Assembly (NCBI GenBank): GCA_964553535.1
Contig: CAZKLK010000025.1
Location: 1 to 16,207 of the forward strand
Source: JALHSV01 sp964553535
GTDB taxonomy: Bacteria > Nitrospirota > Thermodesulfovibrionia > Thermodesulfovibrionales > SM23-35
DNA: 16,207 bases
Direction: 5' to 3'
Part shown: one piece after another, positions 1 through 8,060 of the stretch
Position numbering within the stretch: position 1 is the first letter of the stretch
Layout of the letters: the number at the start of each line of letters is the position of its first letter
The notes under the pieces: generated by a model
What the model was told of the DNA's origin: nothing
Seen by the model: the letters and a program-made list of their open reading frames with translations, nothing else
Databases searched by the model: none
Made by a program: the position numbers and the translations under genes

Positions 1-16
1 GTTCACTTTTAATTCG
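1..16. repeat. Left member of a 16-bp inverted repeat pair
   Basis: The first 16 bases (gttcacttttaattcg) are the exact reverse complement of 16126-16141. A 16-bp perfect match at opposite ends of the window is unlikely by chance. The right copy sits in a short direct-repeat array spaced 22 bp, the kind of multiple terminal repeat found at IS21-type element ends. I infer that this is the edge of an insertion sequence lying mostly outside the window. No transposase is visible here. Confidence 0.5.
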
Positions 17-156
17 TTGATGGCATGCCTTCATCGGATTATTGATTGAGAGGTCAAGACTGAAGTATACTGATGCATCATTCGTTTAATAAAACAGAGT
101 TTCACACCTGTCCAACATAATTTTCTGGACAGCATTTCAAGAAAAATGAATTGCCC

Positions 157-206
157 CGCAGCAAGCTGCGAGGTATCAAATGTTTCCCCTCCCTTGATGG
201 GAGGGG
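157..206. repeat. Two hairpin-forming palindromes in the left intergenic region
   Basis: CGCAGC-AA-GCTGCG lies at 157-170. CCCCTCCC (186-193), loop TTGAT, GGGAGGGG (199-206) follows. Both are perfect stems in non-coding DNA. They look like members of dispersed palindromic repeat families and not like single terminators, since no gene ends just upstream and no T-tract follows. A third, looser stem (CTGTCC 108-113 with GGACAG 127-132) lies just to the left. Confidence 0.6.
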
Positions 207-279
207 ATGAAGGGGAGGGTATGAACAGCAGTATCACAAGATACCCCTCACCCTACCCCTCTCCCACAAGGGGAGAGGG
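205..279. repeat. CCCTCACCC/CCCTCTCCC-type palindromic repeat
   Basis: CCCTCTCCC (257-265) pairs perfectly with GGGAGAGGG (271-279) across a 5-nt loop. A wider inverted pair, GAGGGTAT near 215 and ATACCCCTC near 241, encloses the preceding spacer. C-rich blocks of this style recur in the intergenic DNA of many environmental bacteria. Here it is non-coding. Confidence 0.55.
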
Positions 280-292
280 AATTATTTGGGAG

Positions 293-352
293 CCCCGATG
301 CAGAAGCATCGAGGAATTTTGTTGAGTTAAGAACCCTGCGCCAAGAGCGCGG
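293..352. repeat. Two further short hairpins (CGATGC and GCGC types)
   Basis: CGATGC (296-301), loop AGAA, GCATCG (306-311) is a perfect stem. Around 331-352, CCCTGCGC and GCGCGGGG form a second stem with one mismatch. No coding function is supported in this stretch. Confidence 0.5.
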
Positions 353-377
353 GGAGTAAAAGTCAAACTCAATACCG

Positions 378-488
378 TCATCCTCCGGCTTGTCCGGGGG
401 ATCCATGGTTCGACGAGCCTTCGGCGTGAGCTCAGTCGAACGCTCACCATGACATGATGTCACCCTGAGCCTGTCGAAGGGTGGATTG
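378..488. repeat. Long palindromic dispersed repeat, copy A
   Basis: This block and 1400-1497 share the same ordered segments: gtcat, a CCGG-rich stem, atccatggttcgac, ctcaccatgaca, and tgtcaccctgagc followed by tgtcgaagggtg. The right half contains CACCCT/AGGGTG arms and the palindrome TGACATGATGTCA. Copy A carries an extra stretch near 412-440. Its non-coding position and self-complementarity indicate a REP or MITE-like element. It encodes nothing recognisable. Confidence 0.75.
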
Positions 489-531
489 CCCCATCAAGTC
501 GGGCAATGACACAGATGGGGAAGCAATTCAT

Positions 532-552
532 CCCTGTGGCAAGACCACAGGG
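532..552. repeat. Perfect 8-bp hairpin upstream of the isochorismatase gene
   Basis: CCCTGTGG (532-539), a 5-nt loop, then CCACAGGG (545-552). It sits about 38 nt upstream of the start codon at 590, so it would lie in the 5' leader if transcription began upstream. It could be regulatory, but given the neighbouring repeats it is more likely another intergenic palindrome. Confidence 0.45.
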
Positions 553-589
553 AGTTCTTGCGGATTTCATAAACCCGAAAGGAGATCGC

Positions 590-1140
590 ATGGAAAAATT
601 CTTTCTTGATAAGAACAATACCGCTATTGTAATCATTGATATCCAGGAGAGACTTGCGGCGGTCATGAAGATGAAAGATGCCGTCATCAGCAACTGCCTC
701 ATCTCATCGAACTTGCGAAAATGCTTGCTATCCCCGTCGTTCTGACCGAACAGTATCCGAAAGGTCTTGGGCCAACAGTGGAAAAAATACGGCAGGCATT
801 ACCCGAACACCGTCCCCTTGAGAAACTGACGTTCAGTTGCTGTGACGAGCCAACATTCCTTGATGCGATCAGAAAGCTGAATAAGAAGACCCTTATTGTT
901 ACCGGAATGGAAACCCACATATGCATCCTTCAGACGGGCATCAGCCTCCTCCGTGAGGGTTTCAATGTCCATCTGGTTCAGGAGGCAGTCTGCTCAAGGA
1001 CCAAGGGAAACTGGCGGGATGCCTGCGAATTCATGCGGGATGCCGGGGCTGTCATTACATGTACAGAGACTGTTCTGTTTCAGCTCCTGAAGATAGCCGG
1101 CACGGAAGAGTTTAAAGCAGTCTCGAAAAGGATCAAATAA
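590..1140 (+). pseudogene. Isochorismatase-family cysteine hydrolase, frameshifted
   Basis: The gene starts at ATG 590 behind a strong ribosome site (AAAGGAG, 5 nt spacing). The first 36 residues are typical of the family, with the catalytic Asp at residue 17 in the strand IVIIDIQ. After the codon at 695-697 the reading frame must shift, because the rest (HLIELAKM onward from 700) lies in another frame. One base appears to be missing near 698-699. The second part has the LEKLTF segment carrying the family Lys and the ETHICIL segment carrying the nucleophilic Cys, and runs to TAA at 1138-1140. All three catalytic positions survive and the rejoined product would be about 183 residues. Family members hydrolyse amides or vinyl ethers; the substrate cannot be told here. 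Either a recent pseudogene or a one-base consensus error fits. It is followed 6 nt later by the DUF2007 gene. Confidence 0.8.
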
Positions 1141-1146
1141 CACGTT

Positions 1147-1377
1147 ATGAGCGACGACTGGGTTGAGATTCTGATCACCTTTGACCAGCTTGAGGCTGAG
1201 ATGATAAAAGATGTGCTTGAAAGCGGAGGAATCCCTGTGGTGCTGCGGTCATCAAAAGTGAGCCCTTATCCCGTCAACATCGGCAAAATCGGAGAGATAA
1301 AGGTTCTGGTGAGAAAAGAAGACCGTGAAGCAGCTGAAGAATTCCTGCGAGAGGATTCGCAAGAAACCGAACCCTGA
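1147..1377 (+). CDS. DUF2007 family small protein
   Basis: This 76-residue protein begins MSDDWVEILITFDQLEAEMI and has the compact layout of DUF2007 (putative signal-transducing protein): a beta strand, a helix with the LEAEMIKDVLES pattern, a short central region with VVLRSS and PYPVNIG, then the strand IKVLVRKED and a final helix EAAEEFL. There are no signal peptide or membrane segments, so it should be cytoplasmic. It starts 6 nt after the stop of the broken isochorismatase gene, probably in the same transcript, and ends in TGA. No biochemical role is established for the family that I can assert. The call rests on sequence pattern recall. Confidence 0.7.
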   Translation: MSDDWVEILITFDQLEAEMIKDVLESGGIPVVLRSSKVSPYPVNIGKIGEIKVLVRKEDREAAEEFLREDSQETEP

Positions 1378-1399
1378 CATATAAAGAAGGACGCTTTTT

Positions 1400-1497
1400 G
1401 TCATGCCCGTCCGCCTATGGCGGATTAGCCGGGCATCCATGGTTCGACAAGCTCACCATGACATTCCTGTCACCCTGAGCATGTCGAAGGGTGAATT
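1400..1497. repeat. Long palindromic dispersed repeat, copy B
   Basis: Second copy of the repeat at 378-488, between convergent genes. The left part is a nested hairpin: GCCCG (1405-1409) and CCGCC (1411-1415) face GGCGG (1419-1423) and CCGGGC (1429-1434). The right part is a long imperfect stem in which TTCGACAAGCTC (1444-1455) pairs at 11 of 12 positions with GAGCATGTCGAA (1477-1488), with TGACA/TGTCA inside. Lying between the DUF2007 and nitroreductase stops, it could also act as a bidirectional transcription barrier (inference). There is no obvious U-tract. Confidence 0.75.
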
Positions 1498-1573
1498 CCC
1501 GCCTACAGACTGCGGCTTTTACTGATCCTATTTTATGTTTAATGACAGCGCCCTGCGCGCATCGCAGAACACA

Positions 1574-2185
1574 TTATTTCAGATATCTGACCTTCATTTG
1601 AAACGGCTGCTTCTGAGGGCCTGAGGCCGGCCTTTCGGCATACCCGACAGGCACCACCGCCATGAACTCCCCCTTTGGCTCGCCGAGAAACTGAAGAATG
1701 TCATCCTTGATCAGGAATAGAATCCCCAGCCAGACGGTCGAAAGTCCGAGGGATGTCGCCGCTATCAGCATGTTCTCAACCGCCGCTGCCGAACTCTGAA
1801 TCTCCATCGTGCGGAAGAAATCCCGCGCCATATCTTTTGAGATTGAAAAAAGCTGCGTGCCATGTTCGATAAGGTCGCCGGTATTGGCTACGGCGACGAC
1901 GACCGGAGCGCTCAAGATGCTCCTCGCAGCCATCCTCAGCAGCGCCGATGCCGGTTTAGGGAACTCGCCTGATTTTATTGAAACGAGGTGGGCGAGTTCC
2001 TGCTTCTTCGCTTCCCTGACAACAATGAACTTCCAGGACTGCTTGTTGTGCGCGGAGGGGGCTTCGTTCGCCGCCTGAAGCAAAACGTTGATCAGTTCAT
2101 CGGAGACATCCTGCGCGGCAAATTTTCTAACGCTGCGGCGATTAAATATTGACTGCAGGGTTTCGTTGCGGGAATAAGTAGTCAA
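1574..2185 (-). CDS. Nitroreductase family FMN-dependent oxidoreductase
   Basis: This 203-residue protein is typical in length for small nitroreductases. It shows the N-terminal FMN-phosphate-binding pattern RRSVRKF (residues 16-22), the segment APSAHNKQSWKFIVV (42-56) usual for the FMN/dimer interface, and a C-terminal VPVGYAER stretch. Such enzymes are flavin homodimers that use NAD(P)H to reduce nitro, quinone or enone substrates; the physiological substrate is not evident. The start is TTG at 2185; an in-frame TAA seven codons upstream leaves little room for another start, and no strong ribosome site is seen. It lies 40 nt downstream of nuoN on the same strand with no clear terminator between, so it may be read through from the nuo operon. 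Confidence 0.85.
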   Translation of the reverse strand: MTTYSRNETLQSIFNRRSVRKFAAQDVSDELINVLLQAANEAPSAHNKQSWKFIVVREAKKQELAHLVSIKSGEFPKPASALLRMAARSILSAPVVVAVANTGDLIEHGTQLFSISKDMARDFFRTMEIQSSAAAVENMLIAATSLGLSTVWLGILFLIKDDILQFLGEPKGEFMAVVPVGYAERPASGPQKQPFQMKVRYLK

Positions 2186-2225
2186 CTGCCTGCACTTTTC
2201 AGGTTAAGACATCTGTTGCGGTATC

Positions 2226-3653
2226 TTAGAAGCCTTTAGCGGCTGCCTTCGCAAACTCGACAAGCATTGTGGGAAAAATGCCAAAAACGAGCACTGCCGC
2301 TGTCGTGACGGCAAGAGCGATGCTGTTCGGAAAAGATGTCGTGAGATTCACCGCCACCTTCGGGTCCCTCATATACATATACATAACAATCCGGAGGTAG
2401 AAATATGCCGATATGGCGCTGAAAATAACCGCAACCACAACAAGCCAAGTGTACCCGGCGTTCACTGCCGCCATGAAAATATATATTTTTGCAATGAATC
2501 CGGCCGTTGGGGGGATGCCCGTGAGTGAGAACATAAAAATTAGCATGAGTGCCGCAGCCCACGGATGCGTCTTGGCAAGCCCTTCATAATCGTAAATGCT
2601 GTCGCCTCTAAAGCCTTCACTCCTGAGCATGATAATGACAGTAAATGCACCGATATTCATAAACGCGTAAATCATCAGGTAGTTCATCATGCTCGCAAGC
2701 CCCTCGCTGTTCGCAACGATCAAACCGAGCAGCGCATATCCCGCATGGGCGATGGACGAATATGCCAGCATCCTCTTGATGTTCGTCTGTGAAAGCGCAA
2801 TAATATTCCCTACTGCCATGGTCAAAATGGAAACAGGGATGAGCAGTAAAGACCAGTCAACTTTTGCCGCAGCGAGCGCCACGAGGAAAACCCTTCCCAG
2901 AACGGCGAAACCCGCAGCCTTAGGTCCTACCGACATGAAGGCGGTGATCGAAGTGGGAGCGCCCTCATAGACATCGGGCGCCCACATATGGAAAGGCACG
3001 GCCGCGATCTTGAAACCGAAGGCGACGATTAGAAATATGACAGCCATGAGAAGCGACATATTATCCGCGATGTCCCTCTCCTGAATAAATGCCGCGATAG
3101 CTCTTAGATCCGTAGTTCCGGTGAGGCCGTACAGAATCGAAATGCCGTATAACAGAAAGACGGAAGAAAAAGCCCCGAGGAGAAAATACTTCAGCGCGGC
3201 CTCGTTCGACCGCAGGTCATTCTTGATAAATCCGGCCAGCACATATGTGCTGAGAGCCATAAGCTCAAGCCCGAGATAGAGGACGATCAAATCTCCGGCG
3301 GACGCCATTATCATCATGCCGGTCACGGCAAACAGGATCAGGCTGTAATACTCGCCGTAATTTATCCTCTCCACCGCGACATACCTGATGGATATCAGTA
3401 TGCAGAGAGCCGCATTTATCAGAAAAATGATCTTGAAGAAGGTGCTGTAGCCGTCCGCGATATACATGCCGCCGAATGCCTCCCCTGACGAAGAGAGCAG
3501 GGATGCGCCTACCAGGCCGACACCGGCAAGGCTGACGGCCGCAATCACTTCTTTCTTCCTAACAAAGAGGTCGATAAGCAGGACAGCCAGCGCCAGTCCC
3601 GCCATGAGGATCTCTGGCATCATCGGGGAAAGATCGGCAAGCTGAAAATTCAT
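2226..3653 (-). CDS. nuoN: NADH-quinone oxidoreductase subunit N
   Basis: Antiporter-like membrane subunit of complex I, 475 residues, with about 14 hydrophobic segments. The conserved charged residues of the proton channel are present: Glu130 in LGLELMALSTYVL and Lys215 in GFKIAAVPFHMWAPDVYEGAP. The start ATG overlaps the nuoM stop by 4 nt (ATGA) and has a good ribosome site inside nuoM (GGAGGT). It is the last nuo gene of the operon and ends in TAA. The subunit is expected to translocate one proton per catalytic cycle in the inner membrane. Confidence 0.97.
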   Translation of the reverse strand: MNFQLADLSPMMPEILMAGLALAVLLIDLFVRKKEVIAAVSLAGVGLVGASLLSSSGEAFGGMYIADGYSTFFKIIFLINAALCILISIRYVAVERINYGEYYSLILFAVTGMMIMASAGDLIVLYLGLELMALSTYVLAGFIKNDLRSNEAALKYFLLGAFSSVFLLYGISILYGLTGTTDLRAIAAFIQERDIADNMSLLMAVIFLIVAFGFKIAAVPFHMWAPDVYEGAPTSITAFMSVGPKAAGFAVLGRVFLVALAAAKVDWSLLLIPVSILTMAVGNIIALSQTNIKRMLAYSSIAHAGYALLGLIVANSEGLASMMNYLMIYAFMNIGAFTVIIMLRSEGFRGDSIYDYEGLAKTHPWAAALMLIFMFSLTGIPPTAGFIAKIYIFMAAVNAGYTWLVVVAVIFSAISAYFYLRIVMYMYMRDPKVAVNLTTSFPNSIALAVTTAAVLVFGIFPTMLVEFAKAAAKGF

Positions 3654-5191
3654 CTGATGACCTCCAGAATAGTCTTCGCAGCGCTTGCTTCCTGCACTCC
3701 AACCGTATGAACCCTCTCCAGCAGGTGCGCCACTGACACATGCATGAAACTGAGGAAGGCATTTGGATATACGCCTATCCAGAACACAAGGATTACGAGG
3801 GGAATAAGAGTGAGGCTTTCCCTGATATCCATGTCACGCAGGCCGGCAATTTTCTGATTGACCTCCATGAAGAATATTTTCTGGTACAGCCACAGCATAT
3901 ATCCCGCGCCGATAATAATGCCGGTGCTTGCGAGAACTCCGGCAAGCTTGCTCCTTGTGAAACCGCCAAGCAGAATCAGGAATTCCCCGACAAAGCCGTT
4001 AGTCGCCGGCAGCCCTATGGACGCAAGCGTGAACACCATGAAAAACGCCGCATAAATCGGCATAACTGTGGCAAGCCCGCCATAATCCGCTATCTTGCGG
4101 GAGTGCGTCCGGTCATAAACAATGCCGACGGATAAGAAGAGCGCTCCGGTGACAATCCCGTGGTTGATCATCTGAAGGATTCCCCCCTCAATTCCCTGCG
4201 TGTTCAGGGCAAATATGCCGAGGGTCACAAAACCCATATGGCTCACGGAACTATAAGCGATAAGCCTCTTGAGGTCAGTCTGGGCGAGGCAGATGACTCC
4301 GCCATAAATGATTGCTATCACCGAGAGAGTCAGCATGACGGGAGTCATCGCCATGGCTGCCTCGGGAAAGAGAGGGAGTGAAAATCTCAGGAAACCGTAC
4401 GCGCCCATCTTGATGAGAACAGCGGCAAGGATAACGCTTCCCGCCGTGGGAGCTTCCGTATGCGCGTCGGGCAGCCAGGTGTGAACGGGCCACATCGGGA
4501 CTTTTACGGCAAATGCGGCAAAGAAAGCCCAGAACAGCCATAACTGCATAGTGTAAGGGTAAGTCTTTGTCATCAGATCAAGAATATTGAAAGTATTGCC
4601 GGCGTAAAGATACAGCACGACGATTCCGACAAGCATGAGAACGCTTCCGACGAGAGTATAGAGGAAAAACTTGATCGCCGCATAAACCCTGTTCGGACCT
4701 CCCCACACGCCGATAATCAGGAACATGGGGATCAGCATTGCCTCCCAGAAAATATAAAAAAGGAAAAAGTCGAGGGAGCAGAACACGCCGATCATGAATG
4801 CCGTCGTGAGCAGAATCGATATGTAAAATTCCTTCACCTTTTTCGTGATGGATTCCCATGAGATAAGAACGCACAGGATCGCCGTAAGCGTGCACAGGAG
4901 AACAAGCAGGAGGCTGATGCCGTCCACTCCAAGGAAATAGTTGATATTCCAGTTGGGTATCCAGGCATGCCGCTCGGCGAACTGCATTTGATGCGTCGTC
5001 TTGTCAAACTCGGTAAACAGCGGAATCGACAGGAAAAAAGTGGCGAGGCTTGTCGCGAGGGCAATCGATTTAATAAGCAGCTCCCATCGCCTTCTCATTA
5101 TAAGAATGAGAAATGCCCCAAGCACAGGCAGGAAAATGAGCGTGCTCAGAATCGGATAGCTCAGATGGTTCATGATTACCTGGTGTTCCAT
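3650..5191 (-). CDS. nuoM: NADH-quinone oxidoreductase subunit M
   Basis: Antiporter-like membrane subunit of complex I, 513 residues from ATG 5191. Key residues are Glu150 in FYIFWEAMLIPMF and Lys230 in AFAVKVPMWPVHTWLPDA, matching the essential Glu and Lys of the family's half-channels. About 14 transmembrane helices are expected. AGGAGGAGA directly precedes ATG 5191 with tight spacing; ATG 5173 (MNHLSYP) is an alternative start. The gap to nuoL is 7 nt, and the gene overlaps nuoN by 4 nt. It ends in TGA, one of the genes showing that TGA is a regular stop here. Confidence 0.97.
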   Translation of the reverse strand: MEHQVIMNHLSYPILSTLIFLPVLGAFLILIMRRRWELLIKSIALATSLATFFLSIPLFTEFDKTTHQMQFAERHAWIPNWNINYFLGVDGISLLLVLLCTLTAILCVLISWESITKKVKEFYISILLTTAFMIGVFCSLDFFLFYIFWEAMLIPMFLIIGVWGGPNRVYAAIKFFLYTLVGSVLMLVGIVVLYLYAGNTFNILDLMTKTYPYTMQLWLFWAFFAAFAVKVPMWPVHTWLPDAHTEAPTAGSVILAAVLIKMGAYGFLRFSLPLFPEAAMAMTPVMLTLSVIAIIYGGVICLAQTDLKRLIAYSSVSHMGFVTLGIFALNTQGIEGGILQMINHGIVTGALFLSVGIVYDRTHSRKIADYGGLATVMPIYAAFFMVFTLASIGLPATNGFVGEFLILLGGFTRSKLAGVLASTGIIIGAGYMLWLYQKIFFMEVNQKIAGLRDMDIRESLTLIPLVILVFWIGVYPNAFLSFMHVSVAHLLERVHTVGVQEASAAKTILEVIR

Positions 5192-5198
5192 TCTCCTC

Positions 5199-7202
5199 CT
5201 ATCTCATGAAATACAGAAACGCCATAATGAAGACAGCGCCGGCAGCCATAATGATTCCATAGTGCTGCGTGATGCCCGTCTGAACCTTTCTAAGGCTCTG
5301 ACTGAACTTTCCGATCGCCCCGGGTACCCCGTTGACAATGCCTTCAATGATTTTCGCATCCGTTATCGCCACGAGTATGCCTTTTGCTGCCCACATCGTA
5401 GGTCTCACGATGGTGCGGTCGTAAAGTTCGTCAACGTAATACTTGTTGTAAAGCAAGGTATATAACCCTTTTACCGCACTGCCTATTCTGACGGGCAGGT
5501 CTGTTTTCCTCAGATAGAGAAATGCCGCAAGCGCAATCCCGGCAAACGCTATCATCGTCGAGAGACCCATAACGGCCCATTCCTCCGCGTGCGTTGCGTG
5601 GAACTCCGGATGCCCGACTACAGGCTCCAAAAAGTGGGCAAAATGCGCTCCTCCGCCGAGTATGGGCGGAATTCCGACCCATCCCGCCGCCACCGCTCCA
5701 ACGGCGAGTAGCATCAGCGGCACAGTCATGATCTTCGGGGATTCATGGATATGGTGTTCGCCGTGATGGGATCCGTGAGAACCATGGCCCGCGCCATGGG
5801 AAGAATTATGACCGGAGCCATGGCCATGATGCTCCGCGTGGTGCGCGCCGCGGTGCGTTCCGTGGAATGTAAGGAATATCAGCCTGAACGTGTAAAGGGG
5901 AGTGAGAAAAGCCACGGCCGTGCCCATGAGCCAGGCCAGCTTACCAACGCTGGAATGAGACGCATAAGCAGACCAGATTATCTCATCCTTGCTGAAGAAC
6001 CCGGAAAACCCCGGCACGCCTGCCGCGCTCAGCGCCGCGATAATGAATACCGCGTAGGTTATGGGCATATATTTTTTCAGCCCGCCCATCTCCTGGATAC
6101 TGTTCGTGTGAACGGCGTGAATGACGCTGCCCGCCGCGAGGAAAAGGAGGGCCTTGAAAAAAGCATGGGTGTAAAGATGAAAAATGCCCGCGGCATACGC
6201 GCCGACCCCGCAGGCAAGGAACATAAGTCCCAGATGGCTGCAAGTTGAATAGGCGATAATTCTCTTTATATCGTTCTGCGTGATCGCTATAGTTGCGGCG
6301 AAGAGAGAAGTGGTTGCCCCGACAATCGCCACTGTATTCATGGCGAATTCCGAGAGATTGAATATCGGGCTGCATCTGGCAACCATGAACACGCCGGCCG
6401 TGACCATTGTCGCCGCGTGGATCAGGGCGCTGACGGGCGTCGGACCTTCCATGGCATCGGGCAGCCAGACATGCAATGGAATCTGTGCCGATTTCCCGAT
6501 TGCTCCACAGAAAAGAAGAAGTGCTATCAAAGTCGGGAGGTCGACATCCCAACCGAGGAAATTAACCGTCTGTCCGGCTATCCCGGAAACATTGGCGAAG
6601 ACGTCGGTGTATTGCAGGGTGCCGAATGTGAGGAAGATCATGAATACGCCGATGCCGAACCCGAAGTCGCCGAAGCGGTTCACTATAAAAGCCTTCTTGC
6701 CTGCGTCGGCGGCCGATTTCTTATTTATGAAATATCCGATGAGAAAATAAGAGCAGAGACCGACTCCTTCCCACCCGAAGTAAAGCAGCAGGAAATTATT
6801 GCCCATAATAAGCATGAGCATACAGAAAGTGAACAGATTCAGGTAGGCAAAAAACCGGTAGTAGCCTTTATCTCCGTGCATATACCCGATTGCATAAATG
6901 TGGATGAGCGTCGCGCAGGTGGTCACAACGATGAGCATAACGGCGGTCAGCGGGTCGATAAGGAACCCGACGGACACCTTAAATGTCCCGGATACGATCC
7001 ATGAATACAGATCGGCGTTGATCACTTCGCCCGCCAGCACATCCCGCAGGGCAAAGAGAGAACATACCCATGACCCGGCAACAGAAAGCACGGCCGGCCA
7101 GTGGGCTTTATCCCTCGTCACTTCCTTGCCGAGCAGGATATTGATGATAAATCCAAGGAGAGGGAGGAAAGGAATCAATACATGATAAAATTTCAGCTCC
7201 AT
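5199..7202 (-). CDS. nuoL: NADH-quinone oxidoreductase subunit L
   Basis: Distal proton-pumping subunit of complex I, 667 residues. It retains Glu145 in GWEGVGLCSYFLIG, Asp179 in NRFGDFGF and Lys237 in AIGKSAQIPLHVWLPDAMEG, all expected for a working antiporter-like subunit. The C-terminal part includes the long lateral-helix region and a last hydrophobic segment near residues 648-665. Residues 447-486 form a His-rich loop (16 His in 40) between two membrane segments, longer than in model enzymes. The start ATG lies 40 nt after nuoK, the widest gap in the operon apart from that before the nitroreductase. A weak AGGGA ribosome site precedes it. Confidence 0.97.
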   Translation of the reverse strand: MELKFYHVLIPFLPLLGFIINILLGKEVTRDKAHWPAVLSVAGSWVCSLFALRDVLAGEVINADLYSWIVSGTFKVSVGFLIDPLTAVMLIVVTTCATLIHIYAIGYMHGDKGYYRFFAYLNLFTFCMLMLIMGNNFLLLYFGWEGVGLCSYFLIGYFINKKSAADAGKKAFIVNRFGDFGFGIGVFMIFLTFGTLQYTDVFANVSGIAGQTVNFLGWDVDLPTLIALLLFCGAIGKSAQIPLHVWLPDAMEGPTPVSALIHAATMVTAGVFMVARCSPIFNLSEFAMNTVAIVGATTSLFAATIAITQNDIKRIIAYSTCSHLGLMFLACGVGAYAAGIFHLYTHAFFKALLFLAAGSVIHAVHTNSIQEMGGLKKYMPITYAVFIIAALSAAGVPGFSGFFSKDEIIWSAYASHSSVGKLAWLMGTAVAFLTPLYTFRLIFLTFHGTHRGAHHAEHHGHGSGHNSSHGAGHGSHGSHHGEHHIHESPKIMTVPLMLLAVGAVAAGWVGIPPILGGGAHFAHFLEPVVGHPEFHATHAEEWAVMGLSTMIAFAGIALAAFLYLRKTDLPVRIGSAVKGLYTLLYNKYYVDELYDRTIVRPTMWAAKGILVAITDAKIIEGIVNGVPGAIGKFSQSLRKVQTGITQHYGIIMAAGAVFIMAFLYFMR

Positions 7203-7242
7203 GCTATGTTGTCCCTGCGTCTTTCTTGAATTTCATTCCATT

Positions 7243-7545
7243 TTACCCATGCATTTCTTTGATTTCATCCACACTCGCGGTAGCCTTGTTCCTGAACAGG
7301 GCCACCACGATAGCCAATCCTATCGCAGCCTCGGCGGCTGCAACCGCGATGACAAACAGCGCGAGAATCTGTCCCCTGAGGTCCTGAATATAGTGGCTTA
7401 TGGCGATAAGATTAATATTGACGGCGTTCAGCATCAGTTCAATCGACATAAGCACGATAATGATATTCTTCCTTGTAAGGAAACCGAAAACCCCTATGGC
7501 GAAGACTGCCAGACTGAGGAGCATATACCAGCTTAAAGGAACCAT
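7243..7545 (-). CDS. nuoK: NADH-quinone oxidoreductase subunit K
   Basis: Small membrane subunit of complex I, 100 residues, the usual family length, with three transmembrane helices. The two conserved buried glutamates are present: Glu36 in LMSIELMLNAVNINL and Glu72 in AVAAAEAAIGLAIVV. These residues form part of the central hydrophilic axis that carries the redox-driven signal to the pumps. The gene starts 2 nt after the nuoJ stop and ends 40 nt before nuoL. Confidence 0.97.
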   Translation of the reverse strand: MVPLSWYMLLSLAVFAIGVFGFLTRKNIIIVLMSIELMLNAVNINLIAISHYIQDLRGQILALFVIAVAAAEAAIGLAIVVALFRNKATASVDEIKEMHG

Positions 7546-7547
7546 TG

Positions 7548-8060
7548 TTAACTCTTGAGCCTCCTCTTCGCAAGGACTAAGGCGCCGACAATAGCGACGG
7601 TTAAAATTAATCCCGCTATTTCAAATGGGTACATAAATTCCGTGTAAAGCAGCCTGCCCAGCGCCTTCGTATGCGTTTGCTGCTGTATGACTTCGATGGA
7701 ATATTCACCGGGAGGAGCTGCCAGAAACGATCTGAGCGACCAGAAAACCAGAGCGAAGAGAGCTGCGGCAAAGGTGAACCCAGCAGGAGAGGCGCTGATA
7801 AACCGCCCGATATTGATTTCTTCCCTGAAGCTGACCAGCAGCACGACGAACAGGAACAGAACCATTATTCCGCCGGCGTATACGATAATCTGCACCACAG
7901 CCATAAATTCAGCGTTCAGCATGAGATATATGCCCGCAATATGGAAGAAGAGCAGCAGCATCCAGAGAACACTGTGCACCGGGTTCCTTCTTGTAATGAC
8001 TACAACCGACAGGACAACTATGGCAAAAGCGAAATAGGCAAACAACACCTGAACGGTCAT
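7548..8060 (-). CDS. nuoJ: NADH-quinone oxidoreductase subunit J
   Basis: Membrane subunit of complex I, 170 residues, with about five transmembrane helices. The most conserved helix, VVQIIVYAGGIMVLFLFVVLL (about residues 55-75), includes Tyr61 and the Gly-Gly pair thought to give the pi-bulge involved in coupling. The start ATG overlaps the nuoI stop (ATGA), with an AGGGGGAA ribosome site inside nuoI, indicating translational coupling. The C-terminal helix (IAGLILTVAIVGALVLAKRR) is also typical. Confidence 0.96.
   Translation of the reverse strand: MTVQVLFAYFAFAIVVLSVVVITRRNPVHSVLWMLLLFFHIAGIYLMLNAEFMAVVQIIVYAGGIMVLFLFVVLLVSFREEINIGRFISASPAGFTFAAALFALVFWSLRSFLAAPPGEYSIEVIQQQTHTKALGRLLYTEFMYPFEIAGLILTVAIVGALVLAKRRLKS

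Noticed and set aside
248..463. Short frames across the left intergenic region
   Set aside because: They translate palindromic repeats, and both strands give open frames of similar length with no ribosome site.
5745..6248. 167-codon plus-strand frame rich in Met and Arg
   Set aside because: It is the antisense shadow of the nuoL His-rich loop and adjoining helices, with no start signal and a composition expected from that shadow.
6417..7004. 195-codon plus-strand frame
   Set aside because: Antisense shadow of the N-terminal half of nuoL; the charged, low-complexity product has no recognisable domain.
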